6,233 nt of DNA from Bacteroidota bacterium. Lineage in GTDB: Bacteria; Bacteroidota; Bacteroidia; Chitinophagales; Chitinophagaceae. The stretch is taken from positions 1 to 6,233 of the forward strand of contig JAGWTK010000239.1 of NCBI GenBank assembly GCA_028876035.1. Direction: 5' to 3'. This document shows positions 1 through 5,360 of this stretch, piece by piece. Each line of letters begins with the position of its first letter. Position 1 is the first letter of the stretch. The position numbers and the translations under genes were made by a program. The notes beneath the pieces were generated by a model, which was not told the origin of the DNA, ran no database searches, and was given only the letters and a program-made list of their open reading frames with translations.

Positions 1-548
1 TTGGCCATTACTTCTTTACCGGTTCCGCTCTCTCCATATAAAATAATACTATAGTTGGTTGGCGCAACCAGTTCCACCTGCTTATAGAGTTCTTTGGTGG
101 CGGCTGAGTGGCCGCGCAGGAATTCGCCGTCGTCGGTAGCCGCGGCCCGCGATTTCTTAGTGTTGCCGGACTCCGCGGCAGTACCCGTAGGATCCTGAAG
201 TGATTTATTGATAACGTTCATCACTTCTTCAGGAATCAGCGGTTTAGTGATATAATCATAGGCGCCGTGCTTGATCACGTCAACCGCAATCTTTATATCA
301 GAATAACCGGTGATGATAATCACCACCGCATGCGGATTGATTTCTTTGATTTCTTTCAGTACTTCACGACCTTCTTTGTCGCCCAGGCGGAAATCGCAAA
401 GCACCACATCAAAATGCTGTTCTTTAAATTTTGCTATGCCTTTGTTGCCGCTGTACGCTGCTTCTGTTTCAAATCCTTTCCGCTGCAGAAATCTTCCCAG
501 CAGGGTGCACATATCCATATCATCGTCAATCAAAAGAATACGCTTCAT
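1..548 (-). CDS. NtrC-family sigma-54-dependent response regulator (N-terminal part, cut by window edge)
   Basis: Reading the minus strand from ATG at 548 gives 182 open codons to the left edge, so the C-terminal part lies outside. Residues 1-118 are a receiver domain: it starts MKRILLIDDD, the acidic pocket is D8-D9-D10, the predicted phosphoacceptor is D52 (VVLCDFRLG), the switch Thr is T80 (IIITGYSD), and the conserved Lys is K102 (ITKPL). A polar linker (about 119-141) leads into the start of an AAA+ domain: FLRGHS at about 143-148, and the Walker A motif GESGTGKE at 172-179, where GESGTGKE is characteristic of sigma-54 activators. By family knowledge, phosphorylation drives oligomerisation and ATP-dependent opening of sigma-54 promoters; a C-terminal Fis-type DNA-binding domain is expected but not visible. 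It lies 40 bp downstream of the yihY-like gene on the same strand, with no terminator seen between them. The receiver and the Walker A motif make the family call firm; target genes are unknown. Confidence 0.93.
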   Translation of the reverse strand, partial: MKRILLIDDDMDMCTLLGRFLQRKGFETEAAYSGNKGIAKFKEQHFDVVLCDFRLGDKEGREVLKEIKEINPHAVVIIITGYSDIKIAVDVIKHGAYDYITKPLIPEEVMNVINKSLQDPTGTAAESGNTKKSRAAATDDGEFLRGHSAATKELYKQVELVAPTNYSIILYGESGTGKEVMA

Positions 549-588
549 AGTAGTGCTGTTTTAGTTAGCATTTTATTTAACGATCGTA

Positions 589-1509
589 CTAGCCTGCTGG
601 TTTAACGGGCAGTTCCACTTCATGGGTTCTTATCCATACGGCATAATCATTCGGCCGGATTTCCTCGCCGAGATGACGGGCGTAGACCTTTGTAAATTCG
701 GCTCCAAAATACAAGATTACAGCGCTGTAATATACCCATAACATTACGATAATGATGGATCCTGCGGTGCCATATACTACACCAAGGCTGCTATGTCCCA
801 GGTAAAATCCAATAGCGGATTTGCCGATCATAAACAGAAGCGCAGTAGTAACTGCCCCCCTTGTAACATACTTCCACTTTATCCTGGCATCGGGTAAAAC
901 TTTAAAAATGATGCCAAAAAGAAGCGAAATGAGTACAAACATCACGCAATTGTTGATAATATTTATCACATACACCCCCATGTGGGGTAAATAATTCATT
1001 AATTTTTTGCTCAGCAGGTCAACCACCGTATTCAGCAGCAATGAAACCATTAACAGGAAGCCAAGGCTAACCACCAGCGAAAACGAAATCAGGCGGTTTA
1101 TCAGCATAGTCAACCATCCCCTCCGGGCCTTGCTCTTTAGTCCCCAGATATAGTTAATAGAATCCTGTATTTCGCTGAAAATCCCCGTAGCACCCACAAT
1201 CAGCACAACTACACTTACGATGGTCGCCGCCAGGTTGTTTTTATTAAGGTGAATATTGGTGATCATCTGCTGGATCTGCAGGGCCGCCTCAGCCCCTACC
1301 AGTCCCTTTATCTGGGGATACAGTTCTCCCTGTACCGCTTCGCGGCCGAAGAAAAGACCGCTAATACTGATGATAATGGCAAGGAAGGGTGCGATCGAGA
1401 AAACCGTATAGTACGACAGCGACGCGCTTAGCTTCATCACCTTGTCACTGGAAAAATCACCGAATACTTCTTTTATGAAAGACCAGATTCGCTGGAACCT
1501 CTTTTTCAT
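589..1509 (-). CDS. YihY/virulence factor BrkB family inner-membrane protein
   Basis: A 306-aa protein with ATG at 1509 and TAG at 589-591. A short basic, amphipathic N-terminus (KRFQRIWSFIKEVF) is followed by about six predicted membrane segments at roughly 31-55, 93-113, 139-160, 179-204, 217-237 and 246-272. The N-terminal pattern LSASLSYYTVFSIAPFLAI and the last-segment pattern GSIIIVMLWVYYSAVILYFGAEFTKVYA are the family hallmarks (AxSYYxxFSxxP; W.Y.S..I...GAE). Length matches the usual 280-310 aa. The biochemical role is not settled: the old label ribonuclease BN is a known mis-assignment in Escherichia coli, and transport or envelope roles have been suggested. It is probably the first gene of a minus-strand unit with the NtrC-type regulator. 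It is divergent from the receiver gene at 1658, with a 148-bp gap between them that may hold promoters for both. Confidence 0.93.
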   Translation of the reverse strand: MKKRFQRIWSFIKEVFGDFSSDKVMKLSASLSYYTVFSIAPFLAIIISISGLFFGREAVQGELYPQIKGLVGAEAALQIQQMITNIHLNKNNLAATIVSVVVLIVGATGIFSEIQDSINYIWGLKSKARRGWLTMLINRLISFSLVVSLGFLLMVSLLLNTVVDLLSKKLMNYLPHMGVYVINIINNCVMFVLISLLFGIIFKVLPDARIKWKYVTRGAVTTALLFMIGKSAIGFYLGHSSLGVVYGTAGSIIIVMLWVYYSAVILYFGAEFTKVYARHLGEEIRPNDYAVWIRTHEVELPVKPAG

Positions 1510-1657
1510 GTGCCATTTTTTTATTCAATTGCCCGCCGGGCGCAGAGTATACCGAAATAGTCTGCCATTCTTTTTCCAATATTAACACTGGCCGGTAAAT
1601 TGCTGCCAGATTGAGCATTATTCACCGTTTGGGCCGGTCCCTCAACTCTCAAAAATC

Positions 1658-2017
1658 TTGAAAGCACTGATCGTTGATGATGAAGTGGACATATGCTTCT
1701 TATTGAGCAGCATTCTTAAGCAACAGCAGCTCAAAACAAGCTATGTACATACATTAGCGGCAGCCAAAACGGCCCTCCATGCCGATCCCCCCGCTATTTT
1801 ATTCCTGGACAACCACCTGCCCGACGGGCGCGGGCTTGACTTCATCGCAGAAATCAAACAGCACTGGCCGGATACAAAAATTATCATGATAACGGCGCAC
1901 GACAGTCCAAATGAGCGGCGTCAGGCAAGAGAAGAAGGCGCCGATTTGTTCATCAGCAAGCCTTTTAGCAGGGAAATCATCATCGAATCTCTTCGCTCGC
2001 TCAGTATTGTATTGTAG
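1658..2017 (+). CDS. Receiver-only (CheY-like) response regulator, TTG start
   Basis: A 119-aa protein consisting of one receiver domain with no output domain. Pocket residues are D7-D8-E9 (ALIVDDE), the phosphoacceptor is D51 (LFLDNHLPDG), the switch Thr is T79 (IIMITAHD), and the conserved Lys is K101 (ISKPF). All are intact, so it should be phosphorylatable. The start is TTG at 1658: it gives the canonical MKALIVDDE opening right at the domain edge, and I see no ATG or GTG in frame just upstream. TAG is at 2015-2017. Such lone receivers act as phosphorelay intermediates, phosphate sinks or protein-protein regulators. It shares the neighbourhood with a CHASE3 kinase (2578-3990) that has no dedicated adjacent regulator, which makes a pairing possible but unproven. 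The stop codon lies inside a perfect inverted repeat (2013-2030). Confidence 0.88.
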   Translation: MKALIVDDEVDICFLLSSILKQQQLKTSYVHTLAAAKTALHADPPAILFLDNHLPDGRGLDFIAEIKQHWPDTKIIMITAHDSPNERRQAREEGADLFISKPFSREIIIESLRSLSIVL

Positions 2018-2030
2018 AAAAATTTCTACA
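2013..2030. repeat. Perfect inverted repeat overlapping the end of the receiver gene
   Basis: The sequence TGTAGAAA-AA-TTTCTACA has two perfect 8-nt arms around a 2-nt centre, and it contains the receiver gene's TAG stop. As RNA it could form about a 6-bp, A/U-rich hairpin followed by a short mixed T-rich stretch (gttattgttt), which would be a weak terminator. As DNA it has the shape of a dimeric regulator's operator, and it lies 134 bp upstream of the lmo0937-type gene. The symmetry is seen directly; either role is inference. Confidence 0.4.
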
Positions 2031-2163
2031 GTTATTGTTTCCGATGCGATTCTTTTCACCCCCCTTGGGGAAGCTTTCACCGCTTTTCTGCTCAATCTTT
2101 TCTGGCAGAGATTTTTAATAGTCTTAACAAAACCACTTTCATTCACTACAAAATTTTTACATC

Positions 2164-2313
2164 ATGGGAAATCTTCTTTATCTGATAGCTGTAATCCTGA
2201 TCATCGCCTGGGCAGTCGGATTTCTGGGTTATCATGCAGGCGGACTTATTCACATTCTGCTGGTCATTGCAATTATAGCGATCCTGCTGCGGGTTATCAG
2301 GGGAGCAGCCTGA
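2164..2313 (+). CDS. lmo0937 family small membrane protein (49 aa)
   Basis: ATG at 2164 and TGA at 2311-2313 encode 49 residues beginning MGNLLYLIAVILIIAWAVGF. There are two hydrophobic segments, about 4-23 and 28-45, separated by a glycine-rich turn (GYHAGG, 22-27), and the protein ends in a basic tail (LLRVIRGAA). The phrases LLYLIAV, WAVGFLGY, GGLIHILLVIAI and LLRVI match the lmo0937 family of tiny two-helix membrane proteins, which is widespread in Bacteroidota and Firmicutes. Function is unknown; members are often found next to CsbD-type stress proteins, as here. It lies 17 bp upstream of the CsbD gene on the same strand, so the two are probably co-transcribed. A longer open frame (1911-2528) runs through this gene in another register, so automated callers could miss it. 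Confidence 0.88.
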   Translation: MGNLLYLIAVILIIAWAVGFLGYHAGGLIHILLVIAIIAILLRVIRGAA

Positions 2314-2330
2314 GGATTTCATCTAAAACA

Positions 2331-2528
2331 ATGTATATGGAACAATGGAAACTTAAGCTAAACGGTAACTGGAATGAATTGAAGGGCAAGATTAAACAGC
2401 AATACGCAAATCTTACGGATGACGATCTATTGTACGAAGAAGGAAAAGACGATGCCCTGCTTGGAAAAATTCAGCAGAAGATAGGAAAAACAAAAGAGGA
2501 AGTTATTCAATGGATTGAACATCTCTAG
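2331..2528 (+). CDS. CsbD family stress-response protein (65 aa)
   Basis: ATG at 2331 and TAG at 2526-2528 give 65 residues; a second in-frame ATG at 2337 (MEQWK) would give 63 and cannot be excluded. The family signature is clear: NGNWNELKGKIKQQY at 11-25, LTDDDLLYEEGKDD at 28-41 and LLGKIQQKIGKTKEE at 43-57. CsbD proteins are small, hydrophilic, mostly helical cytosolic proteins; in Bacillus subtilis csbD is a general-stress gene, but no biochemical activity is established. The charged, Lys/Glu/Asp-rich composition fits. The open frame extends upstream to 1911, but that extension crosses the receiver gene and the lmo0937 gene in other frames and has no CsbD character, so the short start is correct. 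It follows the lmo0937 gene by 17 bp and is followed by a strong terminator. Confidence 0.92.
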   Translation: MYMEQWKLKLNGNWNELKGKIKQQYANLTDDDLLYEEGKDDALLGKIQQKIGKTKEEVIQWIEHL

Positions 2529-2547
2529 TATAATGAGGAGTTATGGC

Positions 2548-2579
2548 AAACAACTGGTCTACGGGCCGGTTGTTTTTTT
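2548..2579 (+). terminator. Rho-independent terminator after the CsbD gene
   Basis: The arm at 2548-2557 (AAACAACTGG) pairs with 2566-2575 (CCGGTTGTTT) to form a 10-bp stem with one G-U wobble and an 8-nt loop (2558-2565). The T run spans 2573-2579. It starts about 20 bp after the CsbD stop, the expected place to end the lmo0937-csbD transcript. The T-tract overlaps the stop codon (2578-2580) of the convergent kinase gene. On the minus strand the tract after the hairpin is only GTTTG, so termination in that direction is likely weak. Confidence 0.82.
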
Positions 2580-3990
2580 ATGCGGCAAAATCGAGAATAA
2601 TAGTAATCATCGTCCCCTGCCCTTTTTCGCTTTCAGCCTGGATAGTTCCCTTATGGTTGAGTATAATGTTTTGTGTATTGGTAAGTCCAAGGCCATTTCC
2701 TTTTGGCTTACTCGTAAAATAAGGCTCGAATAGCCGGCCTACTGAATCTTTGTCCATACCCGTTCCATTATCGGCAATTTCTATTACGCATTTATTGCGT
2801 TCGGAACGGGTGTTAATGGTGAGTACGCCGGTGCCTGGCTCCATTGCTTCGATGGCGTTTACGATAATATTCAAAAACGCAATTTTCAGCTTTTCTTTAT
2901 CTACCGAAACCTCGCAGAGGTTGTCTCCATAATTCTTTTTAACCTTGATATTATAAAGTACAATACGGTCTTTGGCCAAATCCAGCGATTCGTCCAAGAC
3001 GGAATTAACGCTGATTTGCGTATAGCTTAGTTCGGCAAATTTGGTAGAGTTGAGCAGGTCGGTGATCAGTTGATTGATCCGGCTGCTGTTTCGCTGCACC
3101 ATTTCAAACAGTATGGTTGTGTCGTCGCCACTTACTTCCGACTTGAGCTGTTCGATGGCCAGGTTAATATTGGTTAACGGGTTTCGCACCTCATGTGCAA
3201 TCGTTCGGGCGATGCGGCCGGTCGCGGCAAACTTTTCTATGCTCCGCATTTGCAGCAGCTCTTTGTTCAGGCTCCGCAGCTCCATAATTCGTTCCCGCAA
3301 CTGCTCCTGGTATTGCGCAACTTTTTCATCCGACTCACGCCTTGCCTTGTTCTCGCGCATATAGGTTAAAAAGCCAAACAAAAGCAGGAGGAAAGCAATT
3401 ATCAATGATGCAACGATGATAGCACTCAGGATCCGGAAAATCTGCTGCTTTTCTGTCTTTTTTCCGGCGAGATCATCCTTTTCAAAATTTTGCAGCTTGC
3501 CTGCCATTAAACGAATACTGTCCATTATCACTTTGCCTTCGTAAAACGATGCGCGGATGCTATCCCCAATGTCAAAGTTATTTTGTCGGAGATACGCTAT
3601 ACCCTTTTCCATCAGTAAAAACTTTCGATCTACAAGATGGTTCAAGGTATCCAGCCGCTGCAACTGGGCCGGACTGGCAACCAATTCACGGCGCAACTGA
3701 CTAAACCCGGTTCGTACGTTATTGTGGCTGTTGAAATAGGGCTCAAGAAATCGCTCGTCTTTCATGACGGCGTAGCCACGGGCACCCGTTTCGCCGTCTT
3801 TTATATCCGACAATATCTTTTCAAGTCTTATAATGGTATTGTTAGTATGATCTACATTGCCCGAAAGCATAAAAACCGATCGGTAGGTAAGCAGTGTAAG
3901 CAGGTAAGAGATGAGCAGCAGAAAAAAAGCAGTGCCGTATCCAACCCGGATGCGGTTATGTATCTTAAGTTTATCAATGATCCCCTTCAT
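2578..3990 (-). CDS. CHASE3-domain sensor histidine kinase
   Basis: Starting at ATG 3990 the protein has 470 residues; in-frame starts ATG 4011 and GTG 4032 would add 7 or 14. I prefer 3990 because it follows an A-rich leader and puts the first membrane helix at about 16-36. Order of domains: TM1; an extracytoplasmic CHASE3-type sensor to about 185, with the marker ETGARGYAVMKDERFLEPY at 67-85; TM2 at about 187-211; a charged coiled-coil linker at about 212-250; HisKA with phosphoacceptor H266 in the H-box IAHEVRNPLTNIN; then HATPase_c with the N-box NIIVNAIEAM (N378), the G1 box DNGTGMD (D407), the F-box FEPYFTSKPKG and the G2 box GNGLGLTN. All catalytic boxes are intact. The HEVRNPL H-box style resembles kinases that partner NtrC-type regulators, and one such regulator lies at the left edge. 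The ligand is unknown. The gene is convergent with csbD (2-bp overlap with its terminator) and divergent from the gene at 4157. Confidence 0.93.
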   Translation of the reverse strand: MKGIIDKLKIHNRIRVGYGTAFFLLLISYLLTLLTYRSVFMLSGNVDHTNNTIIRLEKILSDIKDGETGARGYAVMKDERFLEPYFNSHNNVRTGFSQLRRELVASPAQLQRLDTLNHLVDRKFLLMEKGIAYLRQNNFDIGDSIRASFYEGKVIMDSIRLMAGKLQNFEKDDLAGKKTEKQQIFRILSAIIVASLIIAFLLLLFGFLTYMRENKARRESDEKVAQYQEQLRERIMELRSLNKELLQMRSIEKFAATGRIARTIAHEVRNPLTNINLAIEQLKSEVSGDDTTILFEMVQRNSSRINQLITDLLNSTKFAELSYTQISVNSVLDESLDLAKDRIVLYNIKVKKNYGDNLCEVSVDKEKLKIAFLNIIVNAIEAMEPGTGVLTINTRSERNKCVIEIADNGTGMDKDSVGRLFEPYFTSKPKGNGLGLTNTQNIILNHKGTIQAESEKGQGTMITIILDFAA

Positions 3991-4073
3991 ATTGTTTCTT
4001 TTAATGCCCATTCGTGTAGAAAATTTTACCACTATGCGAGCATTCGGTTCCCGACGCCTGGCGACAGCAAGAC

Positions 4074-4104
4074 ATTATAACCTTTCGTATTTCTGGTATG
4101 CAAA
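4074..4104 (-). promoter_or_regulatory. Possible promoter for the histidine kinase
   Basis: On the minus strand, TTTGCA (4104-4099) is followed after 19 nt by TATAAT (4079-4074), in the intergenic region upstream of all candidate kinase starts. TTTG is the Bacteroidota -33 element, but the downstream element does not match the phylum's TAnnTTTG -7 consensus, so the call is weak. A start near here would leave a leader of about 80 nt to the ATG at 3990. Confidence 0.22.
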
Positions 4105-4156
4105 TTGAACCTTATACTATACCGGATGAGATTGTATACACTCTAAAAAGCTTGCC

Positions 4157-4609
4157 ATGATCTTCGCTACCGTCAACAAAATTCCGGGATTTATCCTGGA
4201 TAAATTGGGCTTATTGTTCAAATTACTGAAGGAGCGGAAAAAAGAGTACGAACTCTTTGCGGACAAGCTGAAGGATAAGCAATTGCGGAGAACGGTGTTA
4301 TCACTGGCCCAGGAAACGAATCAATATGCTGTTGAGCTTTCAGGACAGATCCAGATTATGGGGGGAAAGCCGGGTGCAGCCGAGGAAGATGGCAACGGGA
4401 TGGAATCGCTGCTGCAAATTATTCCTGAAGAGAATGATATACTTGCTTCCTGCGAAGTAAGTGAAAAGAAAATGATTGTCGCTTATCGCGAAATACTGAA
4501 TGAGCCTTTTTTGCACGAAAATCTGCGTAAACTTATCAGGTGCCAGTTAAATGGACTTACCTACGCTTTCATGCAGATTAAACTACTCAAAACTTCATTT
4601 CATAGGTAG
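4157..4609 (+). CDS. PA2169/DUF2383-like four-helix-bundle protein
   Basis: A 150-aa protein with ATG at 4157 and TAG at 4607-4609. It has no signal peptide or clear membrane segment, and is predicted all-helical with helices at about 18-43, 42-67, 92-117 and 118-146. A GG pair at 69-70 in a MGGKPG turn is followed by an acidic, glycine-rich loop (74-82). The block ILASCEVSEKKMIVAYREIL (95-114) resembles the ILxxCExxE...AYxxxL block of PA2169/DUF2383 proteins, a ferritin-like family of about 150 aa with no firmly established activity. Typical members share the order paired helices, GG turn, then CE-containing helix. E100 and E103 could be metal ligands by analogy with ferritin-like folds, but the ExxH-type ferritin motif is not obvious. 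It is transcribed alone, divergently from the kinase, and is followed by a strong terminator. DUF892/YciF-like helical stress proteins are an alternative, less well matched. Confidence 0.66.
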   Translation: MIFATVNKIPGFILDKLGLLFKLLKERKKEYELFADKLKDKQLRRTVLSLAQETNQYAVELSGQIQIMGGKPGAAEEDGNGMESLLQIIPEENDILASCEVSEKKMIVAYREILNEPFLHENLRKLIRCQLNGLTYAFMQIKLLKTSFHR

Positions 4610-4629
4610 AGGGTTTTGGTTTTAGGGTT

Positions 4630-4660
4630 AAAAGAGGGTACTGCAAAGTATCCTCTTTTT
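4630..4660. terminator. Bidirectional rho-independent terminator
   Basis: The arms 4630-4642 (AAAAGAGGGTACT) and 4647-4659 (AGTATCCTCTTTT) form a 13-bp stem with a single G-U wobble, closed by a GCAA (GNRA) tetraloop at 4643-4646. An A run lies on the 5' arm and a T run (4656-4660) on the 3' arm, so each strand ends its hairpin in U residues. It sits 20 bp after the PA2169-like stop on the plus strand and 5 bp after the small-lipoprotein stop on the minus strand. That is the right place to stop both convergent transcripts. Confidence 0.88.
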
Positions 4661-4665
4661 GTTTC

Positions 4666-4842
4666 TTACTTGTTCCCCCCGGCGCGGGATACCAGCCAAA
4701 TGATCAGCCCGATGATGATCACGACTACCAGGATACCTGTCCACATTCCTGCCTTAAAAATCCCTGCAATGGCTTCGCAGCTGCTGGTGGTAACGAGTAA
4801 TCCGGCAAGCATCGCCCATACAACTGAAGTTTTTGTACTCAT
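4666..4842 (-). CDS. Small lipoprotein-like single-helix membrane protein (58 aa)
   Basis: ATG at 4842 and TAA at 4666-4668 give 58 residues. The N-terminus MSTKTSVVWAMLAGLLVTTSSC looks like a short lipoprotein signal with a relaxed lipobox (TSSC, Cys22). It is followed by EAIAGIFKAG and a strongly hydrophobic helix at about 33-52 (WTGILVVVIIIGLIIWLVS), then a basic tail (RAGGNK). Short Bacteroidota proteins with this layout (SCE..AGIFKAG.WTGI...) are sometimes labelled phosphatidate cytidylyltransferase in databases. At 58 aa it cannot be that enzyme, so I give no function. A longer in-frame start at 4917 would add 25 residues inside the upstream gene's 3' end and destroy the signal, so I reject it. 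It is last in the probable amylase operon, 23 bp after the 157-aa gene, and abuts the bidirectional terminator. Confidence 0.78.
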   Translation of the reverse strand: MSTKTSVVWAMLAGLLVTTSSCEAIAGIFKAGMWTGILVVVIIIGLIIWLVSRAGGNK

Positions 4843-4865
4843 AATGGTATATTTATTATTCAAGC

Positions 4866-5339
4866 CTATGTTTCCAACACCTGTGTAATTACCTGGAGGC
4901 GGTTCAGGTACTGCCATTCAAGATCCGTACGGGCCGCCCCGAAGATTACCCACCGCCCTTTTTTACTCCGTCTTAGATTGCATAAGAATTTTCGGTTATC
5001 AGAGTACACTTCAAACACTGCGCGTCCATTCTCCATGCGTTTAAGGAAGCCGAAGCAAAGGTCCATTGCCGCAATCCGCAGCCTGCACCACGAAATGCGT
5101 TTCCTAACATCAGGTTTCGATGACAACAGCGGTTCGAACCAGTTTCCCATCGCAGCCGCCAGTGTGGTATCGCCCAGATCTTCTTCCAGCCAACGGCCGG
5201 TTTCCACATCCGTAAAAAACATATTTTCATAGCCATTTTTGAATACTACATGGAACAACGCGTGTTGTGCATGTTCTACTGGCGTAATGCTTTCGGGGAT
5301 GTAGCCGTCCCTGCTCCAACCCTGCTCGTCTGCTTCCAT
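4866..5339 (-). CDS. Hypothetical protein, 157 aa, in an operon with alpha-amylase
   Basis: ATG at 5339 and TAG at 4866-4868 encode 157 residues; I do not recognise the family. There is no signal peptide and no membrane helix, so it is presumably cytosolic. It appears to be mixed alpha/beta, with many aromatic residues. An N-terminal acidic segment (MEADEQGW) is followed by a region with possible strands (HALFHVVFKNGYENMFFTD, 27-44). Next is a helical middle (GDTTLAAAMGNWFEPLL, 56-72), a basic/aromatic stretch (RKRISWCRLRIAAMDLCFGFLKRM, 79-102), and short strands near the C-terminus (GRAVFEVYSDNRKFLCNLRR; GRWVIFGAART). Cysteines are at 85, 95 and 120, with no zinc-type spacing. It starts 21 bp after the amylase stop, and the small lipoprotein gene follows after 23 bp, so all three are likely one transcript. 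Coding is supported by good Bacteroidota-like composition and tight spacing. Its relation to starch or glycogen use is only contextual. Confidence 0.75.
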   Translation of the reverse strand: MEADEQGWSRDGYIPESITPVEHAQHALFHVVFKNGYENMFFTDVETGRWLEEDLGDTTLAAAMGNWFEPLLSSKPDVRKRISWCRLRIAAMDLCFGFLKRMENGRAVFEVYSDNRKFLCNLRRSKKGRWVIFGAARTDLEWQYLNRLQVITQVLET

Positions 5340-5360
5340 TGCTATTTTTTTGATGACTGC

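Noticed and set aside
580..587. 8-bp palindrome ACGATCGT between yihY and the NtrC-type regulator
   Set aside because: A single short palindrome is expected by chance, with no repeat elsewhere in the gap.
267..605. Plus-strand open frames of 112 and 84 aa
   Set aside because: They lie opposite the NtrC-type receiver domain, whose motifs are unambiguous on the minus strand; Phe/His-rich or Ser-rich products are typical of antisense frames.
1527..1545. Short G/C-rich dyad (GCCC-GCC-GGGC) in the yihY/receiver intergenic gap
   Set aside because: Arms of 4 bp with a 3-nt loop are too short to distinguish from chance, and no T-tract follows.
1799..2146. Minus-strand open frame of 115 aa
   Set aside because: It is antisense to the well-supported receiver gene, with no recognisable domain or sensible composition.
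1911..2330. N-terminal extension of the CsbD frame (about 140 codons)
   Set aside because: It overlaps the receiver gene and the lmo0937 gene in other frames, has low-quality Ser/Arg/Cys-rich composition, and no CsbD protein has such a domain.
3637..4108. Plus-strand open frames of 147 and 65 aa opposite the kinase N-terminus
   Set aside because: The minus strand encodes clear TM1 and CHASE3 sequence here; the plus frames have no family features.
4033..4156. CRISPR, attachment site or mobile-element ends in the divergent gap
   Set aside because: No direct repeats, terminal inverted repeats or tRNA fragment seen; the gap only fits a divergent promoter region.
4843..4917. Longer start for the small lipoprotein-like gene (83 aa)
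   Set aside because: The extra 25 residues are Pro/Gly-rich, overlap the end of the upstream gene, and would bury the signal-like N-terminus.
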